DNA from: Diploscapter coronatus
Taxonomy: Eukaryota; Nematoda; Chromadorea; Rhabditida; Rhabditidae
NCBI GenBank assembly: GCA_964036155.1
Contig: OZ038423.1
Location: 48,499,249-48,563,248 of the forward strand
Direction: 5' to 3'
Length of the DNA stretch: 64,000 bases
Shown here: one piece after another, positions 11,726 to 23,090 of the stretch
Numbering within the stretch: position 1 is the stretch's first letter
Layout of the letters: every line of letters starts with the position of its first letter
The notes under the pieces: generated by a model
Seen by the model: the letters and a program-made list of their open reading frames with translations, nothing else
The model's database searches: none
What the model was told of the DNA's origin: nothing
Translations under genes and position numbers: made by a program

Positions 11726-11976
11726 ACTCTCTCTAAATTGACGAGACCTTTGTCTATGCGATTCGCGCCACTTGGATTTTATCGTCACTCGCGAGCGACT
11801 GCGTGGCGCTCCTCCCTGCTCTCTCGTAAAGATGCGCTATCTCCTAATTGCGTCAGATTGTGCAATTTGATGTAAGAGAAATCAGGAAGAGCGCAACACA
11901 GACGCTCGCGGACGGCGATAAAATCCGAGTGGCGCGAATCGCACAGACAAAAGTCTCGCCGATTTGAGGAGAGAGT
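11726..11976. mobile_element. 251-bp MITE, long terminal inverted repeats
   Basis: Both ends read ACTCTCTC inward. The arms stay recognisably complementary for about 90 bp, including ATTCGCGCCACTTGGATTTT against ATTCGCGCCACTCGGATTTT. The RNA of either strand would fold into one long hairpin. No coding capacity and no clear target duplication. It sits about 150 bp upstream of the secreted-peptide gene start. Confidence 0.7.
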
Positions 11977-14900
11977 AGAAACAGATTGTTCAGAGCTCCT
12001 TTCATGGGTGAAACCAAAGTTCTGAACAGCTTTGATGTTTGATAGGGTCAAGACTCAAGATAAATTTATAAAGATCTTGTATGTCTAGCGGATTAACACT
12101 ATCACCGCATTGTTAAAGTGTAAGAATAGTGAATTCGGGTTGGGGCGAACGATAATCTTCTAAAGATTATTGCAGAAATGCGTAAAAATTCATGAACAAT
12201 GCGAGAAAAAGTCCAGACAATTCTCACGTGAATCTGTCAGATGCAAGGAACAGGGTAAAATGAAACCAAGAATAATTGCGAAATGAGATAATCATGACAA
12301 GTTTGCGCCGATGCATGATCTTGGCACATATTCAAGATGCAAAAATCCACTTTCAACTTCTCAAATTCTCACATCTTTTTGAAAGATGGTGTTATATTTC
12401 TAATAAAAACGCCTAAAATAGGTGTATAGTGAAATGAGAGTCCTTGTTAGCTTTGAAGACTAAAAGTGTCGAAACCTCGAGATTTAAGACTTTTCGAAAA
12501 TGATATGTTGTGAAATTAATGATATATCCGTTGATCAGCAAAATATCGCGATCCTCATGTGATAGGTAAAGGTGTAATTAACGACGCTTTCTAAAATAAA
12601 AACCCACATTTTCCCCCAAATTAGTGGGTTTGGAAAAAAGTAGTGCAAATTGAAACTTCTTAACGCAGAATTTCAATTGATTGTCAGATACGAAAAATTT
12701 GTGCAGAAATATCTAAATTTTAAAAGCATAAAAATTCAATATATCAAAAAAAGGCTCATAAAATTACCCGGATCTAAAATATGGGCACCAAATGTAACAA
12801 TTTACGTGTCCGCAGAATCTCATGCAGTTGTGCGATTGTTCATCCGCTTTCTCTTGAATATTACGCACATTTGTAATATGTAGCTCAGATGAGTCTAGTT
12901 AGCTAAGGAACGCTGCTGATATCAGAATTCTCGAACAGAAAGCTTCCTGATAGAAAAATGCACCAAAAACGGTGAATCAAGGAGCCATTGATACGAAGTA
13001 AGTTCGATTAAGGTTGCCTAAAGTCACCTTTTCTAGTAGAACATTTTGCAATTTAAATACAATTTCCTGAATAAAATGAAAAATAAAACTAAAAAATACT
13101 TTCCAACAGATAAAACCAAACGAAATACTAAACTAATTATTTTACTATCAAAATCTCAACTCAAAGCTAAAATTTAAAATAAACTCGAGAAAATGTTTAC
13201 CATGAGATAGAACCTGTACTGAAATCTTGAAATGCTATTTTTTGCCTCGAGAGCGTGAGACAACATGAAAAAATCGCAATGACGCTGTTTCATGGACCAG
13301 ACCAAATCTAAGCAAAGTAGACTGCGAAAACCACAATCTCATTAATAAAATAGACCTCAAGACGCATCTCTTTCTACAAAATATGCGCACGTCTTTGTCT
13401 AATGAGATTACAGATTACCAATGCTGATTTTCAGGAGCTATTTTTAATCATCAAGAGAATATTGTTAGTATGGTATTTTTTGTTAGGGGAAAATTCAAAA
13501 TGAGCCCGCTAAGCCAGTATTCATAGACGGATTTGGAGGCTCAGATCTTTTTGAGAACGTTGAAAAATGTCGAAACAATCCAGTTTGAGCTTATTCATCA
13601 TCTTTACGGGTCTCGAGATTGTAAAATGAGATTTCCTACTTTGGAATGGCACCAAGAAAACACGATCCAATACTAGAAATATTCGAAAATTTTCGAGGAA
13701 ATATTATTGCCAAAAGTGAAATTCGAGTTTCGAAATTGTCGAAAGAATGACCAAATAGAGTTTTAAACCGTCATACCAACAACAGAAAAAATTTCAGAAA
13801 ACTTCTCACGATGCGTACTTTAACTCATGAAGATATGTGAAGTGCAGGAGATTTTGACTTCACGAAACCACGTTGAGAGAAATCGGTTAATGCGTCAAAT
13901 TAGCGTGTCACATGAGTCGTGAGATAATTAACCGAGCTTACTTCCGGAATATTTATTCCAGGAAAGTGAATCAAAATTGGGATTAGTAAGGAGGTCTAGT
14001 CTTAATGACTTTTTATTTTTTACGCTCTTTGAAAAAAATTACTACGACCTTTAATTATGAAAACCAGACGCAAACATTTTGCAGAAAAGTCAACAGAAAA
14101 CAAACTTTTTCAAAAGATATGCGGAACCATAAATAAGTGCAAAAATCCAAATTATCGTCGCGCACAAAATAACCTAATGTCAAACTCTTATCTGGATCTA
14201 AACTTGCACCATTCAGAATTCCGACTGATTCTGGCAGCCGGGCTTTATTTACTCACAATTATCCGAATCTCAGATGCGGATCCGGATATAAAATGCACCG
14301 CTCCATTAAAAATTAAAGAGGCATGATTTATTCGGGCCATTTTTGGGCAGGAAACTCTATTCCCTTGATGATGATTTGGAATATTTCTTAATTCTAAAAA
14401 AATTAGTCCATAAATGTAAAAAGGATATTGAAGACTCAAAATTTCCTTTCCGATACAGAATGAAAATGAAAAAAAACTAGAAAACCATGCAAATAAAAAG
14501 AAATAACAAAATAACCCCACGCGGATTTTGCGTACACCTTTCCGGCTACAAACTTGCGCATAATCATAGTCAACTGCATATTCATGAAGCTTGAAAAAAT
14601 CCCAAGAAAATCTGCGGATAAAATTTCAAACGGCAAGAATAAAGGCCGAGTTTTTGTCGATGGTATAAAATCCCGAAGTTCATTTCTTATTTACAGTGCA
14701 AACATTGGATATTTTTAGAGAATGCTACAAAAATGGCGTTGCGATTTGAGGTAAAGAAAAAATACTCGTGAATTGAGAAGAGAAATCAAATATTTGCATA
14801 ACTAATATCAATTTGGGGTCTGTTAAACCAAACTCAGATTACTTCAAGTCAGAAATGTGAAAAAATTCTGACTCCATTTCTAATATTCAGCTCTACATCA

Positions 14901-15772
14901 TTCTAGATCGATCAACCTTAGTGTAAATTTGAGGAAAATTTTAAAGAGCAACTTACTAAAAATGTACAAAAGTCGTAAACCTAGAATTTTAAGCAAACTC
15001 GTTCATTTTGTTGCTAGAAAGAGCTATCTGAATGAGTGAAATGAATGGTGTTGATAAAAAATAGACGAAAGCTTTCAAAAATGCGCATTTTCGAGGGATC
15101 TGATTAGATTTGCAAGAATTTCGAAATTTCGCTTTGAGAAAATGCATCCGAGAAAATAATTGATGTCTGATGATTTTCCAGAATTAGAAGAAATCCTGAA
15201 TGAAGTTCTTGAGCCGTAAATTCTCATGTTTATTTTTAGCTTCAAGTCTAGTACAGAATAGTAAAATATTTCATTTGAGACACAATTAATTTTTTTTTTA
15301 AATTAGTCGACGACAACAGTCAATAAATTTTAATCAGGCAATTTTCATCTTTATTCGTTTCAAAAATTGCTTCAGTTGTACAAATTCTCGATGGTTCAAT
15401 ACCCGCTCCAATAGTTCTTGCATTAGATTCCAAACCAAAATTCCTTCCAATAGATCATCTAGCTACTGAATAAGTGTCCTAAATTTGTGTTATTTCCAGG
15501 AAAAAACGAAGGCCAAGAGCGATTTTCAATCGAAAAATAAAAAAAACGAACTTTTACTTATTAAAATGCGAATTTTCAAACAGAAAAATACCGTTACAAG
15601 TGCTCAAAAAGTCAACAATAGCGTGATACACAAATTATCCATAATTGCCCTCTTAATTGGGCAATTATCTTTCAAGAAAATCGAAAGAAATCGATAAAAA
15701 CCAAAGAAAATGCACGAAACGAGTGTCAATTGAAGTGTGCGCGGCTACTTTGCAAAACCGGCGGGCCCGAAA
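11977..15772. other. Non-coding region, no gene seen
   Basis: The stretch is A-rich on the plus strand. Several frames of 60-90 codons exist (for example 12650-12883 and 14057-14326 plus, 14245-14636 minus), but none has flanking splice sites in phase and their composition follows the background. A TATAAAA at 14663-14669, followed by a short ATG exon with donor at 14733-14750, is a possible unassigned plus-strand start, but I found no continuation. A weak inverted repeat lies near 13334-13410. Confidence 0.45.
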
Positions 15773-15958
15773 CAGGGCTGCGCGAAGTCGAAACTTTGTA
15801 TCCTCTCTCCACGCTAGCGTATTGGTTATTTCGTTTTACTCTGTCTTCTCTAAACTTTTAATTTCGAAGTTTTAGAGAAGACAAGAGCGAAATGATCGAC
15901 ACGCTAGCGTGGCGAGAGAATAAAAAGAAAAAAAAAGAAATCGACTTCGCGCAGCCTG
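15773..15958. mobile_element. hAT-like MITE, hairpin
   Basis: Ends CAGGGCTGCGCGAAGTCG and, inverted, CAGGCTGCGCGAAGTCG. The arms continue through CCACGCTAGCGT and GTCTTCTCTAAA, leaving a short loop around 15852-15866. Flanking octamers are GCCCGAAA (15765-15772) and GTCCGAAA (15959-15966), 7 of 8 identical, as expected for the 8-bp hAT duplication. Non-coding. Confidence 0.75.
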
Positions 15959-16379
15959 GTCCGAAACTCTCATTTTCCCACTTGCCGTCGCCTTTGTGTG
16001 AATTTTCACTTTTCAGATCCAAAATTTTTATCAAGTTGCACCGCATTATTTTAATTTCTCACTTGCACAACAACTTCACCCTCGTTTCACCCGAACTTTC
16101 CAAGTCGCTGGTCTAAATTACTTTGGGAATTTTCTATTTTCGAAACTTTGCATATTCCCTAATTTTCCCCAATAATAAAATTGAGGCTTCTGAAGCATTC
16201 TAAAATTTCCCTGAACCTTTTCAGCAGACTTTTTGACGATTGTTCGTCTGTAACTGGGGATTTTCGAGATTTCGGAAAATCGATCATTCGTATCGATTTT
16301 CTTGGCCTAAATGGTTTTGATTTTTGATCGGTTAGACCGTATTCTGGTAATTTTGGGAGTTTCCTAGTGTCTATTTTGC

Positions 16380-16680
16380 CTGCATCTCGATTGCGCGCTG
16401 ACCTCCCCTCCTCTTTCTCTCTGCCTTCCCCATTCGACTGGCTTGGGACGCTGCCTGTCTAAGTCTTTTCCCCTCCCCCCTCTCCATACTTCCTCGCCAA
16501 AGAGAGGCCTTCTCTGTTCTCGTCGCCTGGCGCTCTCTTCAGCGTCCCTCCCTCTCTCGCACACAGCCTGGCCCCAAAGGCTTCGCTCGACTAGCCCCTT
16601 TCTCCCTTCACATTCGCCTTTTTTCAAACCCTTCCCAGCAAAGAGACGCCTTTTTCTTGCCTCATATCGCTGATACCAGC
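16380..16680 (+). promoter_or_regulatory. CT-rich promoter region of the HMG gene
   Basis: About 300 bp of C/T-rich, GC-elevated DNA (repeated CTCCCTCTCTCGC-type tracts) just upstream of the HMG-box leader. The long minus-strand frame here is only the complement of these tracts. A good acceptor (TTGGTTTCAG, 16991-17000) then opens the 5' leader and may be a trans-splice site. Confidence 0.4.
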
Positions 16681-17071
16681 GTATTTGAAGGCCTATCAAA
16701 ATCCCAACCCATTGTGGACATCGTCCAAAATTTAGGTCCGCTTCCAGAAATCGATTTATCGATTTTTGGGCCCGGGCACGCGTCCTTGAGATCGCTTCCC
16801 TCGAGTTCTATTGATTTTCGCAAAAATCTTGAAATTTCTCTCGTTTTTTTTTTCATTTTTCGATCAAATTTCGAATTCTTATATTTTCACCCTCTCCTCT
16901 TTGTAGATTTCACCCTTTTCTGAAAAAAGGATGAAAATGCAAGGAAGAGTCATATGGTGTGGGTGTTATTTTTCTGAAGTATTAAAGGTGTTGGTTTCAG
17001 GTAATACCTCGCAACCAAAGCTGTATCAGCCGAATCCCTACTACTTTCCTCCCCAACAGCCAGTACCAACA

Positions 17072-17886
17072 ATGGCCAAGGGCAAAAAGGACGGCAAGGC
17101 GTCGCCCAAACGCAAACAGCCCAAGGATCCCAACGCTCCCAAGAGGGTAAGTTTTGGAGAAATACCAGAAATGTATTACCAAAATGGCAATCAAACTTGG
17201 CACCATTTTAGTAATTTGAGAAGAAAAATTTCATTTTTTTTTTTTTAAATTCTAAGTAGGATTGTCAGCTGTCGGAGGGTTTCCCTGTAATAAAATGTGA
17301 TTTTGAAACTAGAAAAATTTGAAAATTTATTATTTGAAAAAATCGATATTTTTGATCGATTTATTGATTGATATCGATTTTTCACCTGTCAAAATTCGCC
17401 AGTTTAAATCGAAATTTCTATACTACATTTTAAAATTTCAAAGAAACCGACATTTCAGCCCCAAAGTGCGTACTTTCTGTGGATGAACGCGAATCGCGAG
17501 AACATCAAGAAGGACCTCGGACTGGACAAGGTGGACATCGGCAAGATCGGGAAGGAGGCAGGCAGACGCTGGGGCGAAATGACTGCCGACGATAAGAAGG
17601 AGTGGGAGGAGAAGGCTAATCAGGCGAGTTTGAGGAAAAAATAAAAATTCAGGAAAAGATAATTTAAATTATTTTCGAAAAAGACTAAGATTCGATTAGG
17701 AAAAAATTTAAAAATAAAATATTTTGAATTTTGAAAAGGAAATGAAATTTGTAATTCTTTGAGGATAGAATGAAATGTGATTTTTTTCTAATTTCTTATT
17801 TTTTTCAGGACAAGGTGCGCTACGAGAGGGAGAAGGCGAGCTATGATGCGAGCCGAGTCAGCGGCGGCCTCGGCCAGGCCATGTGA
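17072..17886 (+). CDS. Single HMG-box chromatin protein (HMGB-like)
   Basis: Exons 17072-17146, 17459-17623 and 17809-17886, all phase 0, give 105 residues. A basic N-terminus (MAKGKKDGKASPKRK) leads into the DPNAPKR entry motif of HMG boxes. The box then runs SAYFLWMNANRENIKKDLG, an IGKEAGRRWGEM second helix and DKKEWEEKANQDKVRYEREK third helix, about residues 20-92. These helices bind and bend DNA in the minor groove, so the role is architectural and nuclear. There is no acidic tail and no second box. The size is close to small nematode HMG-1.1-type proteins, and the box also resembles the C-terminal part of SSRP1, but no SSRP1 domains are near. Intron 2 uses a GC donor (CAG/GCGAGT), because no GT donor keeps the helix intact. 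The ATG chosen is the first after the leader acceptor in frame with the box. Confidence 0.9.
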
Positions 17887-18870
17887 GCCAGAAGAGCGAG
17901 TTGAGACGGCTCGTCTGAGTAGGTATAACAAATAAAAATCATGAAATTTGACTTGTAAATCGTTTGTTACGAGAAAAAAAGAAAATATTTCATTTTGCAA
18001 AAATCTCTAATTTCCAGGAATCTGTAGTGTGCCTGGGGGACGCGTGCTGCAAACCACTCGACCACCTGCCCACTGGCCGGTTTCCTGTCAAGACGGCCCC
18101 CCTCGTTCCTTTCGATCCAGGGATCTCCACACACCTCTTTTTGTTGTCCTGTAAGCTTGCACCCCCAACCCCAATTCATTCTTTTTCTCACCCCGAAAGT
18201 TGGGCACGTAAAATTTACTATTTTCTGGAAAGTTAACCCATTCTTGTAATTCTTGGATATAAAATTGAACTTTCTGGATGAACAATGGGTGAAATGAGTA
18301 AATGTTACAAGACCACCCCTAACTTTACCCCCATTTTTATTATTTAGTTAAAGGAAATATTTAATCCCCATTTTCTCTGAAAAATGATTCATTTTTTCTT
18401 GATTTGGTTGATATTATTTTCTGTAAAAGTTTCAGACTTTCGTTTGGACTTGCAAATTTCACCTAATTCTCGATTAAAACAATTAAGATCCCCCGTTCTC
18501 AAGATCTCGGAAACCGGAAAATAGCGATGATGAAATAATTGTATCAGGGCCTTGCAAATTTCACTGAAAAATCACCAACTTCTATGGAGTTGGAGAGGTC
18601 CTGACTTGAAAATTTTCCTGATTTTTCCCGGAATCCGGGACCAATTCCGCTATTTTCCGGTTTACCCACGACACTCGATTTTTGAACGTCTTCTAAAATT
18701 TATTGTAATGATGCTTCACTCCATTTTTTCACCCCTACCCCTTTTCCCCAAAATACTCTAACTTTTCTAAATTCGTTTCTCTTTTCACCTTCCTTTTCAA
18801 CTATTTTATTTTAGTTCACGGGTCGTGTCTCTGATTTTATTTTAATCGATGTGTTGGTCAAATAAATAAA
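17887..18870 (+). terminator. 3' UTR of HMG gene with two poly(A) signals
   Basis: AATAAA at 17931-17936 is 45 bases after the stop. A tandem AATAAATAAA at 18861-18870 could end a longer form. A possible 3'-UTR intron runs from a GTATAAC donor at about 17922 to a TTTCCAG acceptor at 18018. It would explain the GC-rich, non-open segment at 18019-18190 as untranslated exon. Confidence 0.4.
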
Positions 18871-19071
18871 GGTCAAAAAGCAACATTTTCGATTTTTATA
18901 GGGAAATTACCAAATTTCTCTATATACAGCATGATAAAACGTGTCAAAAGATTACGATAACTCGGGAAGTCAATATTTTTGGAATGATGACCACGAGTCC
19001 TAAAAAGATTACTGGATTTTAAAGGGAAAAAACATTCCTGTTTATGAAGTTGAAACTTTTAGAATTAACAT

Positions 19072-19208
19072 CGGGGTTGCAAATTTAAATCCGAATAAAG
19101 TCCGATCGGATCTTTCTCCCTCAGTGTTTCCTTTGCACTATGTCCCTATGCTATTTCGTTATTTTCTGTCTCTCCTATGTCATGACGGGTCTCAAATTTG
19201 CAACCCTG
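19072..19208. mobile_element. hAT-like MITE, degraded
   Basis: Left end CGGGGTTGCAAATTT and inverted right end CAGGGTTGCAAATTT are nearly identical. Flanking octamers ATTAACAT and ACTAGCAA match at 5 of 8, so the target duplication is only suggestive. It lies in the promoter of the tetraspanin gene, 70 bp upstream of its start codon. Confidence 0.5.
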
Positions 19209-19281
19209 ACTAGCAAACATTCAAATTTCCTTGTCGAACTTTTTCAAATTCAGCTCATTAACCGTCGACCGACCGTCTGAA

Positions 19282-22054
19282 ATGGGTTTCTGCACGAAAA
19301 TCGGCTCCGTGTTCGTGGGCATCGAAAAGAAAATCATCGGGTTCCGACTCAAACCGGTCACCGCCACCATGATGGTCGTCTCCGTACAGATATGTCTCAT
19401 CTTTACAGGTCGATTTCGAAAATTTCCCACTTACTGGATCTTACTGTACCTGACAATGATACCCAATAGACCCTGATCTTGTATTCTTGAGAACCAAACA
19501 GAAGTAATCGGACTCTCATGTCTCATTGTCAGGAAAACTCGTTCTTTGTTGAAAATGATTAGGAAAGTGATCCAAAAAGTCGAATTTTCGATTTTTCAAA
19601 ATCGGCTAAGATGCAACATAAGAAAGGACTTCTAGAGCTAGAGACTTCGTTTCCAGACGAAAATACACGTTTTTTCTAGGTTGCATGTAAATTGTGCAAG
19701 TGCTAAGTGAAAAACTCAATAAAAAAATCTTCAGAAGTTCACAATTACTGTGATTCGGATCTTTAAGCGCTCTCCCTGGCGTTCAGCTACATGGACCGCG
19801 ACATGGCGTCGACAGTGTTTGGTTCGGCCGACTACCGCATTTTCCTGCTCGTCTACGCGCCGCTTGCCTCCATCACCAGTCTACTTTTTCTCGTCACCAT
19901 TTTCGTCGGACTTTATGGAGTAAAACTGAATATTTTTCCTAATAGCGTTATTTTGACATTGATAATTAAAGAAAAAATAGTTTGATTGAAAAAAATGTGA
20001 CACTGATAAAATTGTTGAAAATGATTAATGGCGAACTTATTAGATTTAGAGGAGAGTGATGAACAAGATTGACGAAAGATTTTTCGTAGTTTTTAGACGG
20101 TAGAAATTCTATAGTGATCCAAAAATTTATTAATTTTGAGTATCTACCACACAAGAAAAGGCTGATCGTGGCGTCGTTCTTCTTTCAAATAACGCTCTTC
20201 TTTCCCCTGTCAGTATCAGGTGCAGTAATTTTATCATAAAAAAACGAAAGAAAACTTACTCCACGCATGTTCTATGACATGTGATGATGGTTCACTGGAT
20301 TTTTCAGATTTGCTAAATTAGGGTATTTCAAAACTTCCCACTTCAGGACTTTTCCTGCATTCCCAAATGTGGTACAAGGGAGCGACGCTGTTGAACAACC
20401 ATACAAGGGAGAATTTTGAGCGAATGATCGACGCTACGGCGCGTCTGCAGACGCACAGACATGCCAAGACACAACCGGTTAGGATTTTTGTTGTTCAATT
20501 TTTTAAATCTATTCAAGAATCAACGTAAAAATTTAGGCTAAGATATCTATTGATAGAAAGCTTATCTTAGTGAATTTGAGTTAGAACAACATCAACAATT
20601 CTGCGAATTACCCGAATTTTATCAATGATTTTGTTTCAGGCCATAAAAGTGCCGTACAATCTCACCCATCTGCACAACACCATCTCCGAGGTCCAGGTAA
20701 GGAAAATTCGGTAGTCAAGTTTTGGTTAACGAACGAAATCGACTCTGTTGAATCTTTCAGCGAACTTATTGCTGTTGTGGTCTCAACGGCGCTGAGGATT
20801 ACGGTCCTAAATTCAAGGTTCGAGAATTTTGTGATTTAAAAAATCGACACGAAGCTCAGCCCGTCCACAACGTGAATTGGAATCTGTCGGCGCTACTCTT
20901 CATCGACGACAAAGTCGAGAACATGTCTTGTCCTTCCATGTAAGTGAAATTCGCAAATTTTTATCTGCTGTTACAAATATCTATGAAACTTTTAAAAAAT
21001 TTTACTCCGACGTTGATATTCGATGCCAAATTCATATATCTGAAACTCCGGCTTTCTAATTTGAATCGAATGATTCAATTTCAGGCAATTCGACAGCAAG
21101 AGTTCGTGTGCTGTGGCGCTATTTCGCGGTTGCGAGTGGGCGATTCTCCACACACAGATCAACATCGTCCAGTGGTTGTCCGTTCTCGCATTCATCGTCT
21201 GTTGGGTCACCACCCTGCTGCTGCCATTCATCTACAGGATTTTTGAGGCTTGTGAAAATTTCCTTATCTTTAAGAATTCTGAAAATTTCAAAAATCACTA
21301 CATCATACGTGCTTTGAATTGACTCAGATTTCAATTTTCAATAACAAGCATTCCCCGATCTTCATGAAATTACATGAAGAAACGCAAAATTTTTCGCATG
21401 TGTCTAAGTTTCTAGAAGACCAAATTTGAAGTAGAATAGAGATTTTTGTGGAACTGTAAGGATTATCTAAAAATATCGTGATTTAATTTGGCAGGTAGAG
21501 CGACAGCGAGCGCGTGCCACAGCGATCCGCATCTGGCGGGCGAATCTGCACGAGCGACTCTACAAAGAGAGGTCTGAGTATCAGGTAGATCATTAAAAAT
21601 TATTTCATCAACTCGATTTTTTCCATTTTCGAATGAAATCTTCAGTCTATCAATGCTCATGAGCATTTTGGTGTAAAGTTAATAAGATACATTACTTTAA
21701 GATCATACATTATTTTGATACTCGCAGAAGCAAAAGCTGACTGAATCTCAAAACCGATTGATCGTACGAAGTTCGTCTGCATCCAAACAAGGAAAGCGAG
21801 CAGTGCAGAAGAACAACAACAAAGGTACAATGAAGCTCATGCTGAATATAATGATCGTGAGTAATTCTTCATTCAACGATTGAAGTGAGTACTTCTGTTC
21901 CAACAGTAGTCGCTTCCCAAGGAAGTTATTCGTTATTTGAAGTAAAGTACTCGAAATTAAGGATGATTTTCCAAAAATTCATTGAAAAATTTCAGTAAGC
22001 TCTTCCGCGTCGAAGCAGGACCAACAAAACAGCGAAGGAGCAAAACGGACATGA
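19282..22054 (+). CDS. Tetraspanin
   Basis: Eleven exons: 19282-19408, 19768-19919, 20141-20219, 20347-20477, 20640-20696, 20761-20817, 20860-20939, 21085-21247, 21495-21584, 21728-21824, 21996-22054. Phases agree across all joins and give 363 residues. Four membrane helices are visible: about 27-52, 66-91, 98-122 and 253-273. The large extracellular loop carries the tetraspanin signature TYCCCGLNG, then cysteines in MSCPS, KSSCAV and RGCEW, which form the loop disulfides. The polar C-tail of about 85 residues is longer than usual. Tetraspanins organise partner receptors into plasma-membrane microdomains. Some borders are non-standard: acceptors TTTAAG (exon 2) and TTTTGAG (exon 3), and a GC donor (GAG/GCTTGT) after exon 8. 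Those three joins are the least certain parts. I cannot tell which nematode tsp paralogue this is. Confidence 0.88.
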
Positions 22055-22103
22055 AGAAAAAGTCGAAGAACGAGAAAATAACAATTTTCAAAATTGCTGA
22101 TAG

Positions 22104-22109
22104 AATAAA
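22104..22109 (+). terminator. Poly(A) signal of the tetraspanin gene
   Basis: AATAAA 50 bases after the tetraspanin stop codon. Confidence 0.6.
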
Positions 22110-22323
22110 ACATACAGGTTTTACAAATTATGAATAGTCGCTTTTTGATGATAGGATCGTGGCGAAAATCATCCCACGGAAATGTCAGAAAATGATCAGA
22201 CTTCGATGTTCACAGATTACCGGTATCATACCGTATCACACTATTCTTCATAGTTATAAGGAACTCATAAAGATCTTGATACATTTCTCATAGACAATGA
22301 CAAAACTACTTTGTGCATGGAAA

Positions 22324-22737
22324 TTACTGTTTGGGTAGGAATGTTGGCGGTGCAGTAAGATGACGCACCGCAAGCTTTTCCAAAAATTCCACTGTCCGCA
22401 TCGCGCCACACATCACAATGAAAATCAGCTGCACCGTAAACAACTCTGATGATAAGTTATGCACGATTTCAGCACACGATCCTAATTGCTAAAATATTTT
22501 TTTGGCCTTTTGTAGTTTTTACCAGGTGAAAAATCTGGTAAAAACTACAAGAGGGCAGACAAACCTTAACGCAGGTGCACTTTTTAATTATTTGAAAAGT
22601 TAATCTTCTAAGCGAGTAGTATAAATATAAAACTATTGCCTAAGCAACGTCTTGCATTGTTACTCGATCCATTTCAAGTTTTGCCATTTTTGTTTCAAAA
22701 GCGCTACCCTTTCTAAATCGTACTGTATTGAGATCAT
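22324..22737 (-). CDS. Unrecognised 93-residue protein, three exons
   Basis: Minus-strand exons 22737-22664, 22607-22565 and 22488-22324 join in phases 2 and 0 (74, 43 and 165 bases) with acceptors CGCTTAG and TATTTTAG. The protein starts MISIQYDLERVALLKQKW, continues through FQIIKKCTCVKQLGSCAEIV and ends HLTAPPTFLPKQ. A moderately hydrophobic stretch (TVQLIFIVMCGAMRTV) lies near residues 58-73. There is no N-terminal signal peptide. Amphipathic helices with few cysteines would suit a small helical adaptor or mitochondrial subunit, but I recognise no family. A second frame is also open over most of exon 3, which lowers certainty; the chosen frame is the one that phases with both upstream exons. 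Tail-to-tail with the tetraspanin gene, about 270 bp from its stop. Confidence 0.5.
22504..22556 (-). repeat. Perfect-stem hairpin filling a 76-base intron
   Basis: TTGTAGTTTTTACCAG and CTGGTAAAAACTACAA form a perfect 16-bp stem around a 9-base loop, and the outer GGCCTTT / GAGGGC bases extend it with mismatches. The hairpin lies inside the 22489-22564 intron of the small minus-strand gene, so a spliced and debranched intron would be a mirtron-like hairpin. Its ends resemble the hairpin at 57986-58056, so it may derive from a tiny transposon. Confidence 0.6.
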
Positions 22738-23090
22738 TTTCCTCAAGTTATTATTCTACAGATTTATTATTTCATTAGAGAAATAATTCGCAGAATCGAA
22801 TGTCTTGGTGCAATAAAACTACGTCTAGGGCAAAGAATTATGACTTTTGTGAAGGTGGATTAATTTTTCAGTTTACTTATTCTTACATTCTATCCTGCAT
22901 TACTTTTTTTATAAACCTCAGGAACGATTTATTATTTTAGAATTATTAACATCAGATTCATTACTTTACAAACTCATCATTACATTAAAAACTATCCTAC
23001 TTTATCGAGATATATTTACTATAGGTTAGCTAAATAGTTTTATATCGATGTTATTTTCAAAAAATAAATTCATCTATAGACTCTCAAATC
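22738..23090. other. Divergent promoter region, nothing else seen
   Basis: AT-rich interval between the start of the minus-strand 93-residue gene and the start of the plus-strand chemoreceptor, so it should hold both promoters. No distinct motif stands out. Confidence 0.35.

Noticed and set aside
12650..12883. 77-codon plus-strand frame with a fairly protein-like second half
   Set aside because: No ATG at the start, no acceptor in phase, and no downstream exon. It may be chance.
14245..14636. Overlapping minus-strand frames with hydrophobic stretches
   Set aside because: The hydrophobicity follows T-rich sequence. Two frames are equally open and no phased exon partner was found.
16364..16699. 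Long minus-strand frame rich in Arg/Glu/Gly upstream of the HMG gene
   Set aside because: It is the complement of CT-rich promoter tracts. Composition is repetitive, no splice sites or domain.
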